A program made the position numbers and the translations under genes. The notes beneath the pieces were generated by a model, which made no database searches, was not told the DNA's origin, and was given only the letters and a program-made list of their open reading frames with translations. This document shows positions 8,065-13,656 of a DNA stretch of 13,656 nt, in pieces. This DNA comes from a bacterium (GTDB lineage: Bacteria > Auribacterota > JABMQX01), in NCBI GenBank assembly GCA_013203085.1, contig JABMQX010000670.1, positions 1 through 13,656 on the forward strand, given 5' to 3'. Each line of letters opens with the position of its first letter. Position 1 is the stretch's first letter.

Positions 8065-8628
8065 CTATTCTTCTTCCCCCTCTTCCAGCGGAATAGTGGA
8101 CGAATCTAAGTTGATATCTGACGACCCGCAGTTAGGGCATGTCAAACCAAAGGTCGGATTCTCGTTTCCGTGCGCCTCCAGCGCAATGATTTGTCCACAA
8201 TTTCTGCATTGAACCGCCCGGTAAGCTGTTTTTTCTTTACAAGAAGGACACGTTACTTGCGGAAAAACATCCCGCGTGGGCAGCTCCTTCTTGAAGAGTT
8301 TATCGGGATTGGGATTCGGGCAATCGGGATTCGTGCAAATCATGGTTGAAGTTCTGCGGAACTCTTTCGGCTGCCTTATTGACCGAACACGAAGGTACAG
8401 TATTGTCATCGCGGCAACGAACAGAACCAACACTAACAGCAAGCCGATCGGCTTTTTGGTCCTCGCTGCAACGGCCTTTTTCTTCCCTCCTTTGCTCTGC
8501 GATTTGTCAATGAAAACCACAGGGAAGAACTTTTCCGATCCGCACTCCGGGCACTTCATCCCAAGAGTCCACTCAACTTTTGACTCCTTCCCGCAGGTCT
8601 GACACCTGGCTGCGACTGACTTGGCCAT
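8065..8628 (-). CDS. Membrane-anchored multi-zinc-ribbon protein of unknown function
   Basis: This 187-residue protein begins with a zinc ribbon (C9xxC12, C26xxC29, the second within KCPECGSEKFFP), followed by a basic linker and one hydrophobic segment (about 61-80, LLLVLVLFVAAMTILYL). After the membrane segment come a CxxxxC pair (C98, C103) and three CxxC pairs (C127/130, C141/144, C164/167), enough for one or two more ribbons, then an acidic tail. The basic residues before the membrane helix suggest the N-terminal ribbon is cytoplasmic, which would place the C-terminal ribbons outside; this orientation is inference. The start is set by GGAGGA four bases before ATG 8628. The frame stays open upstream to 8904, but that part lies antisense-free over nadD in another frame and is a shadow. 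The gene sits 23 bases after nadD and 45 before mtlD. I do not recognise the family. Confidence 0.85.
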   Translation of the reverse strand: MAKSVAARCQTCGKESKVEWTLGMKCPECGSEKFFPVVFIDKSQSKGGKKKAVAARTKKPIGLLLVLVLFVAAMTILYLRVRSIRQPKEFRRTSTMICTNPDCPNPNPDKLFKKELPTRDVFPQVTCPSCKEKTAYRAVQCRNCGQIIALEAHGNENPTFGLTCPNCGSSDINLDSSTIPLEEGEEE

Positions 8629-8632
8629 AGTT

Positions 8633-8638
8633 TCCTCC
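8633..8638 (-). promoter_or_regulatory. Strong Shine-Dalgarno for the zinc-ribbon protein
   Basis: The minus strand reads GGAGGA followed by AACT and ATG. It is the best ribosome binding site in the window and shows that the longer in-frame extension to 8904 is not the real start. Confidence 0.8.
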
Positions 8639-8651
8639 GAGTGTTGATTGC

Positions 8652-9293
8652 TTAGATTGCGATGTGCGTCTTCTTGTAAAGCCCGTACTGCAAGATGTAT
8701 TCCTCGACCGCTCGGGGAACGAGATACCTTATGGACTCCCCTCTTTCTACTTTGCCACGGACCTCTGTCGAGGAAATCCCGATCAGCGGCGCCGAGACAA
8801 CGTGATGCAGAAGGGACTCCTTGACCGATTCCGGCAGACCGAGCTCTTGCTCTGGCATCTGCCCGATCTCCCACCCCGGACGCGAAACGACCACCAGAGT
8901 ACACAGCTTATCTAATTCTTCGATGTTTTTCCACGTTCTAAGCTCTGGCACGCTGTCGCCGCCGATAATGAAAAAGAAGTCCGCAGGCTCGCTTTCACCC
9001 TTTCTGAGCGCTTTGAGCGTCTCAACGGAATAAGACATACCCTCCCTGTGCATCTCTACGTCGGAGACTTCGAAGAAGGGATTGTCAGCGACAGCAAGAG
9101 AAACGAGCTGATACCTGTGAGGGGCGTGGAGGACCTCTTGCCCCTCCTTATGGGGCGGATGAGCAGAAGGGATAAACAAGACCTTGCTCAGTTCACACTT
9201 CTCCCTCACAGCTTCGGCTATGATAAGGTGTCCGACGTGTATGGGATTGAACGTTCCCCCCAGGATTCCGAGCTTCTTCTTCGCAGTTGCCAT
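8652..9293 (-). CDS. nadD: Nicotinate-nucleotide adenylyltransferase
   Basis: This 213-residue cytosolic enzyme transfers AMP from ATP to nicotinate mononucleotide, giving deamido-NAD in NAD synthesis. The nucleotidyltransferase signature GGTFNPIHVGH (12-22) contains the (H/T)xGH motif. PPHK (46-49), YSVETL (88-93), IIGGDS (109-114) and RPG (138-140) are typical of bacterial NadD, and ISSTEVR (173-179) is the second ATP-binding signature. Length is normal. The ATG follows the obg stop by one base and has no strong ribosome binding site of its own, so translation is probably coupled to obg. Obg-NadD adjacency is common in bacteria. In many genomes rsfS follows nadD; here the zinc-ribbon gene takes that place. 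Confidence 0.96.
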   Translation of the reverse strand: MATAKKKLGILGGTFNPIHVGHLIIAEAVREKCELSKVLFIPSAHPPHKEGQEVLHAPHRYQLVSLAVADNPFFEVSDVEMHREGMSYSVETLKALRKGESEPADFFFIIGGDSVPELRTWKNIEELDKLCTLVVVSRPGWEIGQMPEQELGLPESVKESLLHHVVSAPLIGISSTEVRGKVERGESIRYLVPRAVEEYILQYGLYKKTHIAI

Positions 9294-9294
9294 T

Positions 9295-10311
9295 TTAAGA
9301 CGCTTTTCGCCCTTTGCGATTGGACAATTCTTTGATGACTGCGACCAGTTTTTCCAATCCGGAGCCCGTCAAGCACGAGATCGGGAGAATCTTCTCCTTC
9401 GCCACGCCTGATTCCCTGTAGAAAATCTCGAGATTTCGAGCTGCGCTCTCCAGGTCCATCTTGTTGCACGCCACAACGAAAGGCCGGATGCCCAGTTGCT
9501 CATTATGCAGTTGAAGTTCCCGCCGCAGAACGCGGTAATCCTCCAGGGGAGTTCGTCCATCCACGCCCGCCATGTCAACGAGTAACACAAGCACAGAGGT
9601 GCGCTCGATATGGCGGAGAAACTGGTGCCCCAGCCCTCGGTCCGCGTGCGCTCCTTCTATCAGTCCCGGTACGTCCGCCACTTTGACAATTCTGTAATCA
9701 TCTGCCAGTTTGAGGACGCCGAGGTTCGGAGACAAAGTTGTGAAGGGATAGTCGGCGATCTTCGGTCGGGCATCGCATATTTTCGACAGGAGCGTTGACT
9801 TCCCCGCGTTGGGGAAACCGACGAGTCCCACATCGGCGATTAACTTCAGTTCGAGGTCCAGGGTGACTCTCTCAGCCGGTTTGCCTTTTTCGAATTGGCG
9901 AGGGGATTGATTGGTCGCGCTTTTGAAACTCGCATTTCCTCTCCCGCCGCGCCCGCCCTGCGCAACGACAAACCGCTCGCCGGGTGCGGTGAAATCGAAA
10001 AGCATTGCGCCGGATTTCGCTTCACGAACGACTATTCCAGCCGGCACAACTACCTCGACATCTTTTCCGTCCGCGCCCGTCTTCAACTTACCTTTACCAT
10101 TCCGTCCATCACCTGCCCTTATTAAGGGCTGAAATCTCAGGGAAACGAGACTGCTAACATCCTCGTTTGCCACGAGTATAACACACCCGCCATTTCCACC
10201 ATTGCCGCCATCGGGGCCGCCTCGCGGAACATACTTCTCCCTTCGGAAGCTGACGCAACCGTCACCTCCTTTTCCCGCGATCGCTTGTATCCTCACGTAA
10301 TCTACGAACAC
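9295..10311 (-). CDS. obg: Obg/CgtA GTPase, ribosome-associated
   Basis: This 338-residue GTPase takes part in large ribosomal subunit maturation and stress control. Residues 1-158 form the glycine-rich Obg fold (GKGGDGCVSFRREKYVPRGGP near 13-33, then GGNGGNGG). The G domain has P-loop GFPNAGKS (165-172), switch I FTTLSPNLG (190-198), DVPG (213-216), NKMD (283-286) and a G5 of SCLTG (312-316), where most family members have SA. The protein ends at 338, so the C-terminal OCT domain found in some Firmicutes is absent. The start is GTG at 10311, with GGGG four bases upstream. It is 30 bases after the phosphohexomutase; the usual upstream neighbours rplU and rpmA are not in this window. Confidence 0.96.
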   Translation of the reverse strand: MFVDYVRIQAIAGKGGDGCVSFRREKYVPRGGPDGGNGGNGGCVILVANEDVSSLVSLRFQPLIRAGDGRNGKGKLKTGADGKDVEVVVPAGIVVREAKSGAMLFDFTAPGERFVVAQGGRGGRGNASFKSATNQSPRQFEKGKPAERVTLDLELKLIADVGLVGFPNAGKSTLLSKICDARPKIADYPFTTLSPNLGVLKLADDYRIVKVADVPGLIEGAHADRGLGHQFLRHIERTSVLVLLVDMAGVDGRTPLEDYRVLRRELQLHNEQLGIRPFVVACNKMDLESAARNLEIFYRESGVAKEKILPISCLTGSGLEKLVAVIKELSNRKGRKAS

Positions 10312-10341
10312 TTTTCCCCAACCGGTTGCTGGTCTTGCCCG

Positions 10342-11826
10342 TTACCGTTGCCTGCCGGGGGCTTCGAGAGCTCTGCGGTAGTATGCGGCGGGGTCGCCAA
10401 CGGAGACTCTATACGATTCCTCCATCATCTTTCTAAGGGGCTCGTGTTCGTCAGGGATTGATTCAAGGAGTGTTCGCTTTATCTCCGCGAGGTGTCTCAG
10501 CGTCCTTCCCTCGAAGCGGAAGGAAAGCTTGTCCGGCTCCGTGGAAGATGTTCTGAAGACCACCCACGAACACCACTCCTTCCCATCGTGCTTCTCCGCT
10601 CGCAAATCGCGCCCGATAACGCTCAGCTTATAGACGCTGTCATTCTGGAATCGTTTTCGCAGCGCTTCTACGACCCGAGCGCTGCGACTTTCGTCATAGG
10701 TAACCCTCAGCTCCGGCGAGGTGAAGTAAGCCGGCAATTCCTTGCGAGCTTCCGCCAGGGTTTGACGACGGCTCTTCAATACGCGGAACAACATAAGCGT
10801 CGTGTACAACGCGTCGTCGCCGTTCCTGACGTAATAGAGGTCATCTCCGTAGAAAAAATGCCCGCTGATTTCCGACCCGAAAACCGCTCCAACTTGCTTC
10901 ATTTTCTCTTTTATGCTTCGCCACCCTGTTTCCTGGATCACGGGCGTCCCGTTGGCTTCCTCAACCACCTGCGGCACACCGTTCGAGCACTGGCAATGGT
11001 ACACCACTTTGGCTTTCTTGCGAGCCTCTTCCAAGATGCGACTTCCGACGATCATTGCTATCTCATCTGCGGGGACGACCTCGCTGCTCTCGTCAACGAA
11101 AACCGCCCTATCCATATCGCCGTCGAACGCCACGCCAACTCCTCCCCATGCCTTCACGGCATTCCTCAATTCTCCGATGTTACCGGGGAGAGTGGGGTCC
11201 GGGGCATTGTCCTGAAGATAGGAGAATCTCCTATCCACGTAAGCGTGAAGACACTCCAGATCGAATTTCAAATTCTTGAGCACCTGTGGCCCAATGATCG
11301 AGGAAGTGCCGAAGAGAGAGTCCATCACCAGCGATTGGCCCTTTCCGAGGTTCGATTCGAAAGTCGCCGCAAGGTATTCCTGGTATTCGTTGAGCACATC
11401 CTCTCGCTTGTTGATGACCTCTCTCGCCGCCAAGGACAGAACGGGCTGCTGGCGGGAGGACCTTTCCGTGAAGCAGAGCTTCGCTCCGTTGAAACTCGCG
11501 CGAGAGTGGGAAGCGGTTACATAGGCGATGGCGTCTGCTCGATATAGCTTCGCCGCAAAGTACGCCAGAGGTTTCGCGATGTCCCCACCTATGAGAATGA
11601 TGCTGCCGCCTCGGTTGATGATCCCCCGGCTGAGAGATTCCATCAGAACTAACGTATCGTCTCTGGTGTCGCCGCCCACAACAACCTGTGGCGATGGTAC
11701 TCTGTTCGACCTTGCCCTCAAGACGACGTTCTCGCCGATACGCCGGAAGACGTCCGGCTCAATCCACTCTGCTCGAAGGTCCACCTCACGCTTCTTAAAG
11801 ACCTTCTCAGGGAGCATTTTCGTCAT
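10342..11826 (-). CDS. Phosphomannomutase/phosphoglucomutase family protein
   Basis: This 494-residue enzyme belongs to the alpha-D-phosphohexomutase superfamily, moving phosphate between C1 and C6 of a hexose phosphate. The four domain signatures are present: the phosphoserine loop TASHSRASFNGAK (104-116, S106 the likely phospho-acceptor), the metal loop DGDMDR (235-240), the sugar-binding loop GSEISGH (317-323) and the phosphate-binding loop RTSSTEP (425-431). Two loops differ from the common forms TASHNP and RxSNTEP, so substrate choice (mannose, glucose or glucosamine phosphate) cannot be assigned. The protein is slightly longer than typical members (about 450-470). ATG 11826 is chosen because GGAG (11837-11834) lies seven bases before it; the in-frame GTG at 11832 would be one base from that site. 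The gene lies 35 bases after the activase gene. Confidence 0.9.
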   Translation of the reverse strand: MTKMLPEKVFKKREVDLRAEWIEPDVFRRIGENVVLRARSNRVPSPQVVVGGDTRDDTLVLMESLSRGIINRGGSIILIGGDIAKPLAYFAAKLYRADAIAYVTASHSRASFNGAKLCFTERSSRQQPVLSLAAREVINKREDVLNEYQEYLAATFESNLGKGQSLVMDSLFGTSSIIGPQVLKNLKFDLECLHAYVDRRFSYLQDNAPDPTLPGNIGELRNAVKAWGGVGVAFDGDMDRAVFVDESSEVVPADEIAMIVGSRILEEARKKAKVVYHCQCSNGVPQVVEEANGTPVIQETGWRSIKEKMKQVGAVFGSEISGHFFYGDDLYYVRNGDDALYTTLMLFRVLKSRRQTLAEARKELPAYFTSPELRVTYDESRSARVVEALRKRFQNDSVYKLSVIGRDLRAEKHDGKEWCSWVVFRTSSTEPDKLSFRFEGRTLRHLAEIKRTLLESIPDEHEPLRKMMEESYRVSVGDPAAYYRRALEAPGRQR

Positions 11827-11833
11827 TACCACA

Positions 11834-11837
11834 CTCC
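11834..11837 (-). promoter_or_regulatory. Ribosome binding site deciding the phosphohexomutase start
   Basis: GGAG on the minus strand, seven bases before ATG 11826. It is too close to the GTG at 11832 to serve it. Confidence 0.55.
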
Positions 11838-11861
11838 GATTATCTCAACCACTTCGTCAAC

Positions 11862-12494
11862 CTACTCAATCAATGTCCTCAATCCTTCGAGGTTGACAAA
11901 TCTTCCGAGCTTGACTACCTCGGCAGGAATGGACCGCACGAACAGAGCATTCTCGCACATACCGCCGGATAAGAAAAGGGTTTGTGGCTTCCCTGCGAAG
12001 TGAAACACATCTATTGCGACGCCCTTCACAAACTTCGCTACCGCTCGCGGCAAATCCTCACCTTGCGAAACAAGGTCAAAGAGGCTGCTGATTCCGAGAA
12101 TACCGCACTTCACTGAAAGACCCTCTTCGGACGGCTCAATCTCATCGTACGTTAGCTGATAATAGCGAGACAAAAGCTCCATTGTGAAACCTGTCAGCGA
12201 TCCGCACATGTAGTTCCAATCGCACCCCGCGTATTGACCGTTCTTGAAACTCACTTTTTTGATGTCCCGGCCGCCCACGTCAACGCAGACGAAATCATCC
12301 CTCCCCACCATCGCTTTTGCTCCTGTGGCCATGGCGACCAGCTCGTTTTCTATTCGTCTGGCACGTCCTCTGGCGTTGTGCCCGCAACCGATGTCCGCCT
12401 GAACGCCGGCATCCAGCTCAACGGTGGGAACTGTTCTCATATCACCATTGTTGCACAACTTCGTATAGCTCGTCCCAAAATCGCCCAGGATCAC
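11862..12494 (-). CDS. BadF/BadG/HgdC-type [4Fe-4S] activase, short form
   Basis: This 210-residue protein has the ASKHA (actin/Hsp70/sugar kinase) fold of ATPases that drive low-potential electrons into 2-hydroxyacyl-CoA dehydratases, benzoyl-CoA reductases and relatives. It shows the phosphate-1 loop GDFGTSYTK (4-12), VDVGGRD (71-77) matching the family's VDIGGQD, and FLSGGM (174-179) matching the C-terminal GG loop. C97 in YMCGSLTG and C130 in KCGILGIS sit where HgdC has the two cysteines that bind a [4Fe-4S] cluster between subunits. It is shorter than HgdC (about 260) and lacks the usual GALGAA ending. The GTG start at 12494 overlaps the upstream stop as GTGA and has GAGGTG four bases upstream; a longer frame to 12623 is a shadow over the neighbour. 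No dehydratase subunits are in view, so the target is unknown. Confidence 0.85.
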   Translation of the reverse strand: MILGDFGTSYTKLCNNGDMRTVPTVELDAGVQADIGCGHNARGRARRIENELVAMATGAKAMVGRDDFVCVDVGGRDIKKVSFKNGQYAGCDWNYMCGSLTGFTMELLSRYYQLTYDEIEPSEEGLSVKCGILGISSLFDLVSQGEDLPRAVAKFVKGVAIDVFHFAGKPQTLFLSGGMCENALFVRSIPAEVVKLGRFVNLEGLRTLIE

Positions 12495-13219
12495 AGCGCA
12501 CCTCGCAGTTTCAGAAAAGCTTCTATCTTCTGGATGGTGCTGTTGTCCACCTTTTCGTCGCACTCCACAAAAAGCCCCTGATGTTTCTCCGCAAGAGTCC
12601 TGGCAAGGATGCTTTTCTGGCAAAAGCTCTGTGCGAAAAAGACGACCGGTATATTCGGCGGCGCCTCCATTTCCAACTTAAGATCAGCAGGCGTCCTGCT
12701 GTCCATGCACCGGCTCCAGCCGAGGATGATCGTCTCGTTCGGAAAACCTTCCAAAATCGCAAAATCGCTCGGCGGCACTCCCCAGAACCCGGCTTTCGGA
12801 GACGAACTGCTTCTTGGGAAATCCGGCAGCTCCGGTCGAATGACCTTGTCCACAATTCGCTCCATCCTCTCCCGGAGCGGCACGGCGTAACATTCGCAAT
12901 TGCTTGATGCTCTTGGAACGGAGTCCAGATTCTCCTCGGCAATAATCTTCGCGGAGGGCAGAAGGTCGTGCAAGATCGCGCAAAGATACCTTGCCCCTTC
13001 GCACTTACCCGGCCCCACGTCTGCAAGGATGACGTCCGGCTTGACAATCATCGCGTTGGTGAAGCATGTCGTCAACACCGCGCAGAAAATCTTCGGGCAC
13101 CGGCTCTCCACCACATCGTCAAACAGGGCGCCTTGCAGAGGACAATCGAGGTCAACTATATCCTCTCCGCGAAATCTTTCGAGGAGGCTCCGCGATGGAA
13201 GACCTATTATTCCTATCAT
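12491..13219 (-). CDS. Cysteine-rich protein of unknown function coupled to the activase
   Basis: This 242-residue protein has 11 cysteines: 26, 41, 46, 52, 73, 80, 108, 110, 171, 200 and 220. Several lie in ordered contexts: a run at 41-52, VGPGKCEGARYLC (68-80), a CxC at 108-110, GWSRCMD (167-173) and FFAQSFCQK (194-202). The spacing is unlike zinc ribbons or ferredoxins and suggests metal or Fe-S binding; that is inference. There is no signal peptide or membrane segment. ATG 13219 is chosen for AAAGGA two bases upstream; the frame extends to 13285 only through a heptamer repeat. It overlaps the activase by four bases, so it is the likeliest partner or substrate of that ATPase. My impression of likeness to methanogenesis-marker proteins of the MCR activation complex (Mmp7-like) is from memory and unverified. 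A remote HgdB/double-cubane protein relative is an alternative. Confidence 0.75.
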   Translation of the reverse strand: MIGIIGLPSRSLLERFRGEDIVDLDCPLQGALFDDVVESRCPKIFCAVLTTCFTNAMIVKPDVILADVGPGKCEGARYLCAILHDLLPSAKIIAEENLDSVPRASSNCECYAVPLRERMERIVDKVIRPELPDFPRSSSSPKAGFWGVPPSDFAILEGFPNETIILGWSRCMDSRTPADLKLEMEAPPNIPVVFFAQSFCQKSILARTLAEKHQGLFVECDEKVDNSTIQKIEAFLKLRGAL

Positions 13220-13296
13220 GTTCCTTTCCGGGCTGGGGTTTCGGGTTTGGGGTGGCCAGCCGATACCCCATGCCCTATACCCCATTTCCGCGATCT
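13220..13296. repeat. Heptamer-repeat fragment with G-rich half, between queC and the cysteine-rich gene
   Basis: At 13263-13283 three tandem 7-mers occur, ATACCCC, ATGCCCT, ATACCCC. At 13235-13255 three 7-mers occur in the opposite sense, GGGGTTT, CGGGTTT, GGGGTGG. A TGGCCA palindrome (13253-13258) lies between them. Four runs of three or more G on the + strand (13230-13252) with loops of 2-4 bases fit a G-quadruplex pattern. Translated in the neighbour's frame the repeat gives GYRAWGIGW, the kind of spurious peptide produced by dispersed 7-base repeats in many environmental genomes. Confidence 0.6.
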
Positions 13297-13656
13297 CTAT
13301 TCCACGTAAACTGTCGGGTCTTTCACTCCCGCTTCCGCGAAGGCTTTCTTCCGGAAATGACAGCTATCGCATTTCCCGCAGGCTTTTCCGCCGCTGGCTG
13401 GATCGTAGCAACTGTGCGTGAGAGAATAGTCCACCCCCAGCCCTAAGCCGGTCCTGATTATCTGGCTTTTGGACACGTTCACAAAAGGCGCCTGGACCTC
13501 GATCGGCTTGTCTTCGACGCCTGTCTTCGTCCCCAAATCAGCGACTCTCTGAAAAGCCTCGATATATTCCGGGCGGCAGTCGGGATAACCGCTGTAATCA
13601 ACGGCAGTCACTCCGATGAAAAGGTCGGTCGCCCCGATCGCTTCCGCCCACGATAA
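13297..13656 (-). CDS. queC: 7-cyano-7-deazaguanine synthase, C-terminal part (5' end outside window)
   Basis: The last 119 residues of QueC are visible; the frame is open to the window end, and GTG at 13611 is internal. QueC converts 7-carboxy-7-deazaguanine to preQ0 using ATP and ammonium, in the pathway to queuosine or 7-deazaguanine DNA modifications. The visible sequence starts LSWAEAIGATDLFIGV, followed by AVDYSGYPDCRPEYIEAF, the near-invariant QueC segment. VNVSKSQIIRTGLGLGVDYS and the zinc site CYDPASGGKACGKCDSC (one Cys, then CxxCxxC) follow. The N-terminal PP-loop (SGGxDS) lies outside. The stop is 77 bases before the cysteine-rich gene on the same strand. No other queuosine genes are in view. 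Confidence 0.95.
   Translation of the reverse strand, partial: LSWAEAIGATDLFIGVTAVDYSGYPDCRPEYIEAFQRVADLGTKTGVEDKPIEVQAPFVNVSKSQIIRTGLGLGVDYSLTHSCYDPASGGKACGKCDSCHFRKKAFAEAGVKDPTVYVE

Noticed and set aside
8629..8904. N-terminal extension of the zinc-ribbon protein
   Set aside because: It overlaps nadD in another frame and carries no motif; GGAGGA at 8633-8638 fixes the start at 8628.
10492..11547. 351-codon open frame on the + strand
   Set aside because: It lies wholly antisense to the phosphohexomutase, whose four signature loops are intact, and its product shows no recognisable motif.
12495..12623. N-terminal extension of the activase
   Set aside because: It lies over the cysteine-rich gene in another frame; the GTG at 12494 with GAGGTG upstream begins directly at the family's phosphate-1 loop.
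1..13656. CRISPR arrays, tRNA or rRNA genes, insertion sequences
   Set aside because: I found no regularly spaced repeats, cloverleaf-like sequence, transposase motif or terminal inverted repeat pair by reading; tRNAscan and IS searches would settle it.

Overview
The window is a gene-dense stretch of bacterial chromosome with moderately high GC. Bacterial housekeeping genes (Obg GTPase, NadD, QueC) sit beside proteins typical of anaerobes: a radical SAM domain and a [4Fe-4S] activase of the 2-hydroxyacyl-CoA dehydratase type. I read it as an uncultured or poorly studied anaerobic bacterium. The sequence alone does not support a phylum, and there is no rRNA or tRNA in view.

Layout. Positions 1-1179 (+) hold the 3' part of a gene that fuses a TatD-type metal-dependent hydrolase to a small radical SAM domain. 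It converges on a minus-strand block that fills the rest of the window. At the left end of that block is a complete type III-like restriction-modification pair: mod at 4115-6676 and res at 1299-4118, overlapping by four bases. To its right, all on the minus strand and in transcription order from right to left, lie queC (cut by the window end), a cysteine-rich protein of unknown function, a BadF/HgdC-type activase, a phosphomannomutase/phosphoglucomutase, obg, nadD, a membrane-anchored multi-zinc-ribbon protein, and mtlD. Gaps in this run are mostly 1-77 bases and the unknown/activase pair overlaps by four, so much of it is probably co-transcribed. The largest gap (164 bases) separates mtlD from mod.

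Functions. QueC makes preQ0 for queuosine, NadD makes deamido-NAD, Obg acts on ribosomes, and the phosphohexomutase and mannitol-1-phosphate dehydrogenase interconvert hexose phosphates and mannitol phosphate. The restriction pair is defence.

The least explained element is the translationally coupled pair at 11862-13219. The activase keeps both cysteines that bind the inter-subunit [4Fe-4S] cluster in HgdC. The only candidate partner in view is not a recognisable dehydratase but an 11-cysteine protein. This may be an ATP-driven electron-injection module for an unidentified metalloenzyme, possibly akin to methanogenesis-marker proteins, and is the best candidate here for an undescribed system.
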